Shown here: in pieces, positions 53,013 through 61,852 of the stretch | Layout of the letters: every line of letters begins with the position of its first letter | Numbering within the stretch: the first letter of the stretch is position 1 | Assembly (NCBI GenBank): GCA_039029195.1 | Contig: JBCCGR010000007.1 | Span: 88,962-152,961, forward strand | Direction of reading: 5' to 3' | Source: JBCCGR01 sp039029195 | Lineage (GTDB): Bacteria; Pseudomonadota; Alphaproteobacteria; Rhizobiales; Rhizobiaceae | DNA length: 64,000 nucleotides | Translations under genes and position numbers: made by a program | Notes under the pieces: model-generated | What the model was told of the DNA's origin: nothing | What the model saw: only the letters and a program-made list of their open reading frames with translations | Database searches by the model: none

Positions 53013-53457
53013 TCCGCTGAACGCAACAATCTGGTTTGCACTCCAGCAGACCGAAGGCTGCTGATATCAACCGGGTACCGAATCCTCTCGCAGAAGCCCA
53101 GGTTGCTTCCGTACTGATCACGTCCTGCACGATCGCAAAGTCGGGCATCTGGAAACCTCAAGAACCAACCTGCCATTCGTTGGCGTGCTGGCAGCGATTC
53201 TGCTGCTGGTAATCTATTTCCGGTCCGCAATACCAATGGTGATTGAATTGCACTTTTACCCAATCCACCGTCATTCCGCCCTTCAGGGACGGAATCCATT
53301 GAATTTGGCAGGGCTTTTGTGGATTCCGGCCGTAAAGGCCGGAATGACGAAAGTAGGTGGGTTTATCCCGCTGTTGGTATGACGACGCTGATGGTGGACT
53401 TTGGGAAGTAGAAATTTTCCGACATTGTCGGAAAGTGTCTGAGTTGTTGACGCAGAA
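53013..53457. other. Intergenic region carrying a palindromic repeat element
   Basis: 445 bp between the convergent selO and nagA genes. The right half holds the 81-bp palindromic element at 53269-53349. The rest shows no supported gene; short frames crossing the element are not credible. Confidence 0.6.
53269..53349. repeat. REP-like imperfect palindrome of ~81 bp
   Basis: Outer ends CGTCATTCCG and CGGAATGACG are inverted copies. Inside are two smaller hairpins, one being ATTCCGGCC-gtaaa-GGCCGGAAT with a perfect 9-bp stem. Such elements are dispersed in intergenic regions of many alphaproteobacterial genomes. Only one copy is in this window. Confidence 0.75.
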
Positions 53458-54621
53458 TTAAGCTTCGCCGCTCACCTGCTGGCCTTTCTGCCAGACCTTT
53501 GTGACGTTCATTTCTGCATCGAGATGAATGACATCAGCCGCCTGACCAGCAACAACACCTTCATCAGTTGAGGAATTGTTCAAACACCGTTTGGGGTAGA
53601 CGCTGGCCATGCGCAGTGCCCCTTCCAGGGATATCCCGACTTCATTGACCATGAACCTTACCGCACGACTGAGCTCCAGATCAGCGCCGGCAAGCGTGCC
53701 ATCCGCAAGCCTCAGCCGACCACCATCCCGGTGGATTGTGCGTCCGTTTAGTTCAAAGCTCTTCAGGTCGGTTCCGATGGTCGACATGCTGTCCGAAACA
53801 AGAAAGATGTTACCTTCACCGCGCTTTGCCGCGAGCGAAATGGCAATCACCTGCGGGTCCACATGATGACCGTCCGCAATCAATCCGCAGTGAAAACCAA
53901 GCGATGACAAACCCGCTCCCACCATGCCGGGCTCGCGATGGATGAGGGGACTCATGGCATTGTAGAGGTGAGTGAGGCACGACGCACCAGCCTCTCGAGC
54001 CCCGGTTGCACTTTCCATACTCGCGGCGCTGTGTCCGAGGCTAACGACTATCCCGGACGCAGCCAAACGAGATATCTGTTCATTGCTCACCGATTCTGGT
54101 GCCAACGTGACCATCAGGTTTGGCAGTTTGGCCTTCGCAGCCAACAACTGCTCCAGATCGTCATCTTCCATCTTTCGGATCAGCGCGGGGTCGTGAGCCC
54201 CCTTTTTCTCAATAGAAAGATGAGGACCTTCCAGATGAAGGCCCAGACAGCCAGGAATTTTTTTAGCGACCGCGGTAGTGGCTGCATCTATGGCTGCGGT
54301 TGTGATTTCAGGCGTGTCCGTGATGAGCGTCGGCAACACCGCCGTTGTGCCAAAACTGCGATGTGCTTCGCAGATTGTAGCGATTGCTTCGACCGTTGGC
54401 ACATCGTTAAACAGCACCCCGCCACCGCCATTGACCTGCAGGTCGACGAAGCCAGGGGCAAGCAATCCTCCGTCCAATTCGACGCGCTCGGCATCCGAAG
54501 GAACTGAGGTCAGCGACATGATGCCACCAATCTGGCCATCTTTTATCAACAGCCCACTTTGGTCGTGGGAGCGGTCCCCATCGAATATACGGGCACCGGT
54601 GAGAACTTTGTCGCTGCTCAT
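53458..54621 (-). CDS. nagA: N-acetylglucosamine-6-phosphate deacetylase
   Basis: 387 aa. It removes acetate from GlcNAc-6-phosphate. Amidohydrolase fold with GFVDLQVNGGGG near residue 57, GLHLEGPHLS (Glu metal ligand) near 126, LGHSAAS near 195, THLYNAMSPL near 216, HCGLIADGHHV near 243 and VSDSMSTIG (catalytic Asp) near 275. Its start overlaps the stop of the SIS gene (ATGA). It is the last gene of the GntR-SIS-nagA operon. Confidence 0.94.
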   Translation of the reverse strand: MSSDKVLTGARIFDGDRSHDQSGLLIKDGQIGGIMSLTSVPSDAERVELDGGLLAPGFVDLQVNGGGGVLFNDVPTVEAIATICEAHRSFGTTAVLPTLITDTPEITTAAIDAATTAVAKKIPGCLGLHLEGPHLSIEKKGAHDPALIRKMEDDDLEQLLAAKAKLPNLMVTLAPESVSNEQISRLAASGIVVSLGHSAASMESATGAREAGASCLTHLYNAMSPLIHREPGMVGAGLSSLGFHCGLIADGHHVDPQVIAISLAAKRGEGNIFLVSDSMSTIGTDLKSFELNGRTIHRDGGRLRLADGTLAGADLELSRAVRFMVNEVGISLEGALRMASVYPKRCLNNSSTDEGVVAGQAADVIHLDAEMNVTKVWQKGQQVSGEA

Positions 54622-55658
54622 ACGGTTTCCGTCACCTTTTTAAGATTCTGGGGCTGGTCGGGGTGTAACCCCCGAAGGCGGGCAAGTTGCTCTACGAATG
54701 CGTAGAAGGATACAACCTGCAGGAGTGGATCGCAAAGCGGATGGCCGCAAGAAACTGTGGGCAGGCTGGTGGCAGTCGCGACGTCGCTTCTGGTTGAAAA
54801 CACGTCTCCACCCATCGCGGCCAGACGTTCGGCGACTTCCGACACTGAACTTGCCGCCATATCATCAGCGATGAGCGCCAAAACAGGATAGCGCTCCTTG
54901 ACGATGGAAACCGGACCGTGAAGCACTTCCGCGGAACTGAAGGCTTCACCCTGAATACCGCAGGTTTCCTTGAATTTGAGAGCAACTTCCTGCGCAATTG
55001 CGGCACATGGACCACGACCCAGAATGTAGAGCGCGTCAGCGCGCAGCACCCGCCGGGCCAACGGTTCCCAATCGCGGGAAATCGCGCGTTCCGCCAGTTC
55101 CGGCAGGTGTTCCAGGGCCTGAAGCAGGTCTGCATCATTCTTCCAGTGGGCGAGCAGAAGAAGACCGGCATAGACAGAGTTCACAAAAGTCTTGGTTGCC
55201 GCAACGCTCGATTCTGTTCCGGCCCGAATATCGATGGTGACATTGCTGGAACTGGAAAGTGGCGATTGCGGATTGTTTGTCAGCGCCAGGATGAAGGCTC
55301 CGCCACGCCGGGCAGACTGAACCATTGAGACGATGTCCGGGCTTTTTCCGGACTGCGATATTGCAAGACACAGACTGTCGGGAAGCTGCAAGTCCACATT
55401 GTAGATTGAGCTGACGGATGGCCCAATCGACGCGACCGGCACTCGCATGGCAATTTCGAAGGCGTATTTCAGATAGGTGGCAGCATGATCTGATGATCCG
55501 CGGGCAACCGTCGTGATCAGCCGTGGATTGGTCTCTTGGATGGTCTTCGCCACCTCTGGCAGACTCTCAGCGGAATGCTCAAGCAAGCGTCCCATGGCCG
55601 CTGGGATACCCTCGATCTCCGCACGCATCTTTGTGTCAAAGTCAAACACGAGCCTCAC
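54618..55658 (-). CDS. SIS-domain aminosugar isomerase/deaminase (GlmS C-terminal/AgaS-like)
   Basis: 346 aa with two SIS domains: TTVARGSSDHAATYLKYAFE and LAISQSGKSPDIV (about residues 49-115), then YILGRGPCAAIAQEVALKFKET with EVLHGP (about 215-250). It lacks the glutaminase domain of GlmS. With nagA next to it, it probably converts glucosamine-6-phosphate to fructose-6-phosphate and ammonia. The GTG shown follows the GntR stop directly. A start at the ATG 55628 is possible. Confidence 0.9.
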   Translation of the reverse strand: MRLVFDFDTKMRAEIEGIPAAMGRLLEHSAESLPEVAKTIQETNPRLITTVARGSSDHAATYLKYAFEIAMRVPVASIGPSVSSIYNVDLQLPDSLCLAISQSGKSPDIVSMVQSARRGGAFILALTNNPQSPLSSSSNVTIDIRAGTESSVAATKTFVNSVYAGLLLLAHWKNDADLLQALEHLPELAERAISRDWEPLARRVLRADALYILGRGPCAAIAQEVALKFKETCGIQGEAFSSAEVLHGPVSIVKERYPVLALIADDMAASSVSEVAERLAAMGGDVFSTRSDVATATSLPTVSCGHPLCDPLLQVVSFYAFVEQLARLRGLHPDQPQNLKKVTETV

Positions 55659-56426
55659 TCAGCCATTGTTCGAAATCTGCAATTCAGCAACAAAGTCATA
55701 GGCATCACCGCGATAGACGGATCGGGTGAATTCAACGATCTGTCCGCTGTCGAGATAGGATATTCGCTGTATTCTCAATCCGGCAGAGCCCTCCGGCACG
55801 TCGAGAAGTGCAGCATTTTCACCCGACAGGATGTCAGCGGAGAGACGCTGTATGGCGCGGGATGGCTGCATTTTTGTCTTTGCCAGATGCGCATACAGAG
55901 AGCCTTCAATGTTTTCAGGATCTGGCAGTGTTTGGGTGGAGAGTGACGCCCGTTCAATGGCCAGAGGTCGACCATCAGCGATGCGAAGTCGGGATACCCG
56001 GGCTACATCCTCGTCTGCCGTGAGACCCAGCGCCATGGTCTCTTCAGGGGAGGGTGCAAATATGCCCCTTTCCAGCCAGCGAGACTCTGCCTTCAGCCCG
56101 CGCCGTTGCATGTCTTCACTGAATGATGTCAGGCGCGAAAGCGATTGCTGAACCCGGCTTGCTGCCGGAGCGACCGATGTACCGGACCCCTGCCTCTGAA
56201 CGATGAGACCATCCCGCACCAGCTGTTGCACCGCCTTGCGAACAGTGACACGCGACAGTTTGCTGATTTTGGCTAGATCCCGTTCCGATGGCAGCGGAGT
56301 GCCAGCCTGCAGACGACCAGATCGTATGATCGTCTCTATGTGTCTGCTGAACTGCGCATAGAGCGGGCCACCATGCTGGTTTGACCAGTTCTCGGGCGTA
56401 AGGACGTCGTTCACACCGCCGGTCAT
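55659..56426 (-). CDS. GntR/HutC-family regulator with UTRA domain (NagR-like)
   Basis: 255 aa from ATG at 56426. Winged helix (PLPSERDLAKISKLSRVTVRKAV, split: SERDLAKISKLSRVTVRKAV about residues 48-67) followed by a UTRA effector domain that binds aminosugar phosphates in relatives such as NagR and DasR. The longer frame to 56537 is not needed for either domain. It is co-transcribed with SIS and nagA and faces murQ. Repeated ATACCA motifs lie in the divergent gap. Confidence 0.92.
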   Translation of the reverse strand: MTGGVNDVLTPENWSNQHGGPLYAQFSRHIETIIRSGRLQAGTPLPSERDLAKISKLSRVTVRKAVQQLVRDGLIVQRQGSGTSVAPAASRVQQSLSRLTSFSEDMQRRGLKAESRWLERGIFAPSPEETMALGLTADEDVARVSRLRIADGRPLAIERASLSTQTLPDPENIEGSLYAHLAKTKMQPSRAIQRLSADILSGENAALLDVPEGSAGLRIQRISYLDSGQIVEFTRSVYRGDAYDFVAELQISNNG

Positions 56427-56519
56427 GGGAACCTGTCCCCGGTGACTGGCTGAACCATTGCTGCCCGCCACCATTCGGTGTTGCTGCAATTTTCCAATGC
56501 AAGAACGCTCAAGACACTC

Positions 56520-56554
56520 ATACCACAAGCATACCAATCAGATACCATTTACCA
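56520..56554. promoter_or_regulatory. ATACCA repeat array, candidate GntR-regulator operator
   Basis: ATACCA occurs at 56520, 56531 and 56542, spaced exactly 11 bp, and TTACCA at 56549. An inverted copy, TGGTAT, is at 56664, near the murQ start. NagR-type HutC regulators are known to bind TGGTAT...ATACCA-like sites. The spacing equals one helical turn. Confidence 0.6.
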
Positions 56555-56689
56555 AGAGGAAAATTGAAAAAAAATTATGATCCATAATTATATAGGAAAA
56601 ACATGCGCTTGTTGAGAATTTCATCAGAATCGGCAGAAAAATGGTTAACAGCATCTGGACAATTGGTATTGCTTTGGCATTATTGAGGG

Positions 56690-57658
56690 ATGTCGATTGC
56701 AAGCTTTGGCCAATTAAAGACTGAATCCGTGAACGGGCTGGCGTCACAGTTGAATGACGCTTCACCCGAAGCCGCGCTTGGTCTCCTGCTCGATGGGCAG
56801 GTTGCGGCTGCGCAGTCGGTTCGCTCCGCCCTGCCTCAAATCGCAACGGCTGCCGAGCAGATTGCCAATTGCATCAATGCTGGCGGCAAGCTCGCCTATA
56901 TCGGAGCGGGCAGTTCAGGCTTGATGGCATTGGCCGATGGGTTGGAGCTCCAGGGAACCTTTGGCATTCCGCAAAGCCGAATTCGCATTTTGTTTGCTGG
57001 CGGTCCGGCCTGTCTTGAGGAATTGAGAGGTGGGCCCGAAGACGATGGAGCGCTTGCGCGCGCTGATGTCGATGATGCTAATATCGGTTCGGGCGATTGC
57101 GCCATTCTGGTGTCCGCGAGTGGGAGAACACCCTACACGTTGGCGGCGCTACAACAGGCCCAGGTTCGCGGTGCGAAGTGCATTGGGCTGGCCAACAATT
57201 CACCTTCCCCGCTACTGGAAGCAAGTGATATTCCAATTCATCTTCCAACACCACCGGAGTTGATTGCGGGGTCAACCCGCATGGGTGCCGGGACGGCTCA
57301 GAAGATTGCCCTCAACATGCTCTCGACCCTGACTGGCATGCATCTGGGGCATGTTTACAACGGTATGATGGTCAACCTTCAGGCAGACAATGACAAGCTG
57401 CAGGATCGTGCGTGCCGAATGGTGATGGAAGTTTCAGGCTGTACAGAAGACGCTGCGCAAGGCGCTCTGGGTCAGGCCTCCGGCTCGGTGAAGGCGGCAA
57501 CCCTTCTTGCTGTCGGGGCATCAAGCCTCCATCATGCCGAGGAACTATTGGGCAGATACCGCGGAAAACTCGGCCCGGCGATTTCAGACGTGTCCACACA
57601 ACCAACGAAAAACCAACCGCGCAAAGGGCGCAAAAAGGGAGTAAGACATGAAACTTAA
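56690..57658 (+). CDS. murQ: N-acetylmuramic acid 6-phosphate etherase
   Basis: 322 aa. It cleaves the lactyl ether of MurNAc-6-phosphate to GlcNAc-6-phosphate and D-lactate. SIS-type core with KLAYIGAGSSGLMALADGLE near residue 66, then TFGIP, GGPEDDGAL (second catalytic Glu region, about 112), SASGRTPYTLAAL (about 140) and STRMGAGTAQKIALNMLST (about 201). GAGGG is only 1-2 nt before the ATG. It overlaps the binding-protein gene by 11 nt. The product would feed directly into the adjacent nagA. Confidence 0.92.
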   Translation: MSIASFGQLKTESVNGLASQLNDASPEAALGLLLDGQVAAAQSVRSALPQIATAAEQIANCINAGGKLAYIGAGSSGLMALADGLELQGTFGIPQSRIRILFAGGPACLEELRGGPEDDGALARADVDDANIGSGDCAILVSASGRTPYTLAALQQAQVRGAKCIGLANNSPSPLLEASDIPIHLPTPPELIAGSTRMGAGTAQKIALNMLSTLTGMHLGHVYNGMMVNLQADNDKLQDRACRMVMEVSGCTEDAAQGALGQASGSVKAATLLAVGASSLHHAEELLGRYRGKLGPAISDVSTQPTKNQPRKGRKKGVRHET

Positions 57659-58907
57659 ATCCATCAAACACATGCTAATGGCATCGGCATTCCTCGGTGT
57701 TGCTGGTGTGGCGCATGCCGAAGATGTCACGCTCACCATTGAGAGCTGGCGCAATGACGATCTTTCCATCTGGCAGGAAAAAATCATCCCGGCATTCGAA
57801 GCCAAACATCCCGGCATTAAGGTGAAATTCTCACCTTCTGCACCTGCGGAATACAATGCTGTTCTCAATTCCAAGCTGGATGCAGGTTCAGCCGGTGACC
57901 TGATCACCTGCCGCCCGTTCGATACGTCGCTGGCGCTCTATGACAAGGGGCATCTCGCATCTCTCGTAGATCTGGAAGGCATCGGAAACTTCTCCGACGT
58001 GGCAAAATCCGCATGGATCACTGATGATGGCAAGAACCCGTTCTGTGTGCCCATGGCGTCCGTTATTCACGGCTTCATCTACAACAAGGAAGCCTTCGAG
58101 GATGCTGGCGTAAAGGTGCCAACCACCGAGGCTGAGTTTTTTGCAGCACTTGATGCCATCAAGGCGAAGGGCAACTACATCCCAATGGCCATGGGCACCG
58201 CTGATCAGTGGGAAGCGGCAACCATGGGCTACAACAATATCGGACCGAACTACTGGAAAGGCGAAGAAGGTCGCAACGCCCTGATCGCCGGCAAGCAGAA
58301 GCTCACCGATGATGCATGGGTTGCGCCTTACCGCCAGTTGGCCAAATGGAAGGACTATCTTGGCGATGGTTTCGAGGCCCAGTCTTATCCTGACAGCCAG
58401 AACCTCTTCACGCTTGGCCGCGCAGCCGTTTATCCGGCCGGTTCGTGGGAAATCTCGGGCTTCAACGCCAATGCCGACTTCAAAATGGGCGCCTTCATTC
58501 CGCCGGTGCAGAAGTCGGGAGACGAGTGCTACATCTCGGATCACACCGATATCGCCATCGGCATGAACGCGAAGACCAAGAATGCGGAAGCCGCAAAAAC
58601 CTTCCTGAACTGGGTTGCGACGGCTGAATTTGCAAAAATCTATGCAAATGCCCTGCCTGGCTTCTTCCCGCTTTCCAGCGCACCGGTGGAACTGGAAGAT
58701 CCTCTGGCACAGGAGTTCATCTCCTGGCGCTCGAAGTGCAATTCGACCATTCGTTCAACCTACCAGATTCTCTCCCGTGGCACGCCAAATCTGGAGAATG
58801 AAACCTGGAATGCTTCTGCGAACGTGATCAAGGGCACTGAAACACCCGAAGCTGCTGGCAAGCGCCTGCAGGACGGTCTTGCCTCCTGGTACGCTCCGCA
58901 AAAGTAA
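57648..58907 (+). CDS. Sugar ABC transporter substrate-binding protein (family 1)
   Basis: 419 aa. A signal peptide ends at AHAED (residue 24). The mature protein has the extracellular family 1 layout, with AFEAKHPGIKVKF near residue 50, GSAGDLITCRPFD near 82, and AVYPAGSWEISGF near 262. GGGAG lies 6 nt before the ATG, inside the end of murQ. It should bring in a sugar such as MurNAc, GlcNAc or a muropeptide-derived disaccharide. A stable hairpin follows the gene. Confidence 0.93.
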   Translation: MKLKSIKHMLMASAFLGVAGVAHAEDVTLTIESWRNDDLSIWQEKIIPAFEAKHPGIKVKFSPSAPAEYNAVLNSKLDAGSAGDLITCRPFDTSLALYDKGHLASLVDLEGIGNFSDVAKSAWITDDGKNPFCVPMASVIHGFIYNKEAFEDAGVKVPTTEAEFFAALDAIKAKGNYIPMAMGTADQWEAATMGYNNIGPNYWKGEEGRNALIAGKQKLTDDAWVAPYRQLAKWKDYLGDGFEAQSYPDSQNLFTLGRAAVYPAGSWEISGFNANADFKMGAFIPPVQKSGDECYISDHTDIAIGMNAKTKNAEAAKTFLNWVATAEFAKIYANALPGFFPLSSAPVELEDPLAQEFISWRSKCNSTIRSTYQILSRGTPNLENETWNASANVIKGTETPEAAGKRLQDGLASWYAPQK

Positions 58908-58919
58908 AGATCTGACGAT

Positions 58920-58950
58920 CCCCGGGGCCAAAGCGACTCTGGCCCCGGGG
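58920..58950 (+). other. Strong hairpin between binding-protein and permease genes
   Basis: CCCCGGGGCCA and TGGCCCCGGGG form a perfect 11-bp stem with a 9-nt loop, 13 nt after the binding-protein stop. No T-run follows. Such hairpins usually protect the upstream message and raise the binding protein relative to the permeases. Confidence 0.8.
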
Positions 58951-58976
58951 TTCCAATTCCGGGGGGAAGCGGACTC

Positions 58977-59903
58977 ATGCAGGTAGCAACGCCAAAACCG
59001 CCGTTTCGATGGCACATTCTGGTTTTTCTCGCACCTGCCTTCCTGATCTATACGACCTTTATGGTTGTTCCCCTTTTCGGCACATTGCAGATGTCCCTGT
59101 ATTCCGATGTGGACGGGGTGCAGACATTCGTCGGCTTGAAGAATTTCGATATTCTCTTCGGTGACGAACGATGGGCGGCCAGCTTCTGGAACGCGCTGGT
59201 CAACAATACCTGGTTCTTCGTCATCCACATGCTGGTGCAAAACCCAATCGGCATTCTGCTCGCTGCATTGTTGAGCAGCAACAAGTTGCGCATGCGGGCG
59301 TTCTACCGGACATCAATCTTCATCCCGACCATCCTTTCCTTTGTCATCGTCGGCTTTGCCTGGAAGTTGATCCTCAGCCCACTTTGGGGCGTGGCGCCGA
59401 GCATGTTGGATGCGGTGGGACTGAAAAGCCTTTTTGCGCCGTGGCTCGGCAAGGAAGAATATGCGTTGACCACGCTTGCTCTGATTTCCGTGTGGCAGTT
59501 TGTCGGAATCCCGATGATGCTGATCTATGCCGCAATGCTGTCAATTCCTGATGAGATTCTCGAGGCAGCAGACTGTGACGGTCTTTCCGGAATGGCCCAG
59601 TTCTGGAAAATCAAACTCCCGCTGATCCTGCCGTCGATTGGCATCATTTCCATTCTGACATTCGTGGGCAATTTCAACGCCTTCGATCTGATCTATTCGG
59701 CTCAAGGTGCGCTAGCCGGACCGAACTTCTCAACCGATGTCTTGGGGACATTCATGTTCCGCACCTTCTTCGGGTTCCAGCTGCAACTTGGGGATCCGAA
59801 CATGGGTTCGGCAATCGCGTCGGCGATGTTCGTTATCATCCTGTGCGGCGTGTCGATTTATCTGTTCGGCATCCAGACGCGGCTGCGCCGCTATCAGTTC
59901 TAG
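58977..59903 (+). CDS. Sugar ABC transporter permease 1 (MalF type)
   Basis: 308 aa with six membrane segments. The cytoplasmic coupling-helix motif is EAADCDGLSGMAQFWKIKLPL (read as EAADCDGLSGMAQFWKI), near residue 197. GGGGAAG lies 10 nt before the ATG. It pairs with the following permease to form the channel. Confidence 0.93.
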   Translation: MQVATPKPPFRWHILVFLAPAFLIYTTFMVVPLFGTLQMSLYSDVDGVQTFVGLKNFDILFGDERWAASFWNALVNNTWFFVIHMLVQNPIGILLAALLSSNKLRMRAFYRTSIFIPTILSFVIVGFAWKLILSPLWGVAPSMLDAVGLKSLFAPWLGKEEYALTTLALISVWQFVGIPMMLIYAAMLSIPDEILEAADCDGLSGMAQFWKIKLPLILPSIGIISILTFVGNFNAFDLIYSAQGALAGPNFSTDVLGTFMFRTFFGFQLQLGDPNMGSAIASAMFVIILCGVSIYLFGIQTRLRRYQF

Positions 59904-59912
59904 GGGGATGCT

Positions 59913-60776
59913 GTGAGCGCTCGTTCAAATCACTCTCCCGCCTTGCTGTCTTCAACAACAGCGCGTGCCTTTGCGGCCCACGCCATTTTGATCACATACA
60001 CGCTGATTGCACTATTCCCGGTGGTGGTCATCCTCATCAACTCGTTCAAAACCCGAAAGGCGATCTTTCGTTCGCCACTATCGCTGCCGGACGCCGATAC
60101 GTTCAGCCTGGTGGGGTATGAGACGGTGATGAAGCAGGGTGATTTCCTGCTCTATTTCCAGAACAGCCTGATTGTAACGGTTGTGTCATTGACGATGGTT
60201 TTGTTGTTCGGGGCCATGGCGGCTTTCGCGCTGGCGGAATATCGCTTTCGCCTCAATCTGTTGACGGGCCTTTATTTGGCATTGGGGATCATGATCCCGA
60301 TCCGCCTTGGAACCGTGGCTATTCTCCAGATGATGGTGGCCAGCGGGCTGGTCAACACGCTGACGGCTCTCATTCTCGTCTACACGGCGCAGGGCCTGCC
60401 ACTTGCCATCTTTATTCTTTCTGAATTCATGAAGGGCATCTCGGACGATCTTAAGAATGCCGGACGTATAGACGGGCTCTCAGAGTATCGGATTTTCTTC
60501 CGCCTTGTTCTTCCGCTCGTCCGACCGGCGATGGCGACCGTTGCGGTCTTCACCATGATCCCGATCTGGAACGACCTGTGGTTCCCATTGATCCTGGCAC
60601 CAGCCGAGGAAGTGAAAACCGTCACACTGGGCGCACAGGTGTTTATCGGCCAGTTCGTCACCAACTGGAACGCGGTCCTGTCATCTCTTTCCCTGGCAAT
60701 TGTCCCGGTTCTGATCCTCTACGTGATCTTCTCCAAACAACTGATCAAGGGCATCACCTCAGGAGCAGTGAAATGA
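59913..60776 (+). CDS. Sugar ABC transporter permease 2 (MalG type)
   Basis: 287 aa with six membrane segments and the coupling motif NAGRIDGLSEYRIFFRLVLPL (NAGRIDGLSEYRIFF, near residue 184). The GTG start has GGGGGA 5 nt upstream. Its stop overlaps the start of the Gfo/Idh gene (ATGA). Second half of the importer channel. Confidence 0.93.
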   Translation: MSARSNHSPALLSSTTARAFAAHAILITYTLIALFPVVVILINSFKTRKAIFRSPLSLPDADTFSLVGYETVMKQGDFLLYFQNSLIVTVVSLTMVLLFGAMAAFALAEYRFRLNLLTGLYLALGIMIPIRLGTVAILQMMVASGLVNTLTALILVYTAQGLPLAIFILSEFMKGISDDLKNAGRIDGLSEYRIFFRLVLPLVRPAMATVAVFTMIPIWNDLWFPLILAPAEEVKTVTLGAQVFIGQFVTNWNAVLSSLSLAIVPVLILYVIFSKQLIKGITSGAVK

Positions 60777-61837
60777 TCACATCCGACAAGCCGTTGCGGG
60801 TTCTTGTTGCGGGTCTTGGCAATATGGGGCGCAGCCATGCGCTCGCCTATCACCGAAATGAGGGCTTCGAAATTGTCGGTCTTGTCAATCGATCCGAGCC
60901 CGATCTGCCGGACGAGTTGCTGTCCTATCCCCTGAGCCGCTCGTTTGAAGACGCGCTTGAAACGCTGAAACCGGATGTCGTGTCCATCAACACCTATTCC
61001 GGCACACATGCTGACTATGCGATTGCCGCTATGAAGGCCGGGGCACACATATTTCTGGAAAAGCCCATCGCCACCACCGTTGCTGACGCGCGCCGGGTTG
61101 CGGATGCGGCGAATGAGTTCGATCGCAAGGTGCTGGTTGGGTATATCTTGCGCCATCATCCCTCCTGGATGACCCTGATCGACGAAGCACGCCAGTTGGG
61201 TGGCCCTTATGTATTCCGCCTCAATCTCAATCAGCAATCATCGGGCGACACCTGGACGACCCACAAGAATCTCATGGAGACGACCTCTCCCATAGTCGAC
61301 TGTGGTGTCCACTATGTGGACGTCATGTGTCAGGTGACGGATGCCAAACCGGTCAAGGTGAGCGGGATGGGATTGCGTATGAGCGATGAGATTGATGCTG
61401 ACATGTACAATTACGGGCACTTCCAAGTGGTGTTCGAAGATGGTTCAGTTGGTTGGTATGAGGCCGGCTGGGGGCCGATGATGTCGGAAACCGCCTTCTT
61501 TGTGAAAGACATCATCTCGCCAAACGGGAGCGTGTCGATCATCGTTCCGGAAGGCACCAAGTCCGACGATGTGGATGCTCACACCAAAACCTCGTTGATC
61601 CGGGTTCACAGTTCCCGAACAGACGAAGCTGGCCAATTCACACAGGCTGATCGTGATCTATCAATGGCCGATGAGCCTGATCATGATGCGCTATGCGCTC
61701 GCGAACAGGCCTATCTACTGAAGGCCATTCGTGAAGATGTTGATCTGACCCGGCATTTGGAAGATGCCGTTCAATCCTTGAGAATTTGCCTTGCGGCCGA
61801 TGAGAGCATCCGCACCGGCAAAGAAGTTCATCTTTGA
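60773..61837 (+). CDS. Gfo/Idh/MocA-family NAD(P)-dependent dehydrogenase
   Basis: 354 aa. Rossmann motif VLVAGLGNMGRSHALAY near residues 10-26, EKPIATT near 98, and the catalytic VDCGVHYVDVM (Asp/His) near 178. It is encoded between the sugar permeases and the ATPase, so it very likely acts on the imported sugar or a derivative. I chose the ATG at 60773 over upstream starts, because the Rossmann fold begins just after it and the ATGA overlap gives coupling. Confidence 0.92.
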   Translation: MITSDKPLRVLVAGLGNMGRSHALAYHRNEGFEIVGLVNRSEPDLPDELLSYPLSRSFEDALETLKPDVVSINTYSGTHADYAIAAMKAGAHIFLEKPIATTVADARRVADAANEFDRKVLVGYILRHHPSWMTLIDEARQLGGPYVFRLNLNQQSSGDTWTTHKNLMETTSPIVDCGVHYVDVMCQVTDAKPVKVSGMGLRMSDEIDADMYNYGHFQVVFEDGSVGWYEAGWGPMMSETAFFVKDIISPNGSVSIIVPEGTKSDDVDAHTKTSLIRVHSSRTDEAGQFTQADRDLSMADEPDHDALCAREQAYLLKAIREDVDLTRHLEDAVQSLRICLAADESIRTGKEVHL

Positions 61838-61852
61838 GACAGGAGTAGAAGA

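Noticed and set aside
53185..53382. Small plus-strand frame of 65 codons
   Set aside because: It runs through the REP-like palindrome and has no ribosome-binding site.
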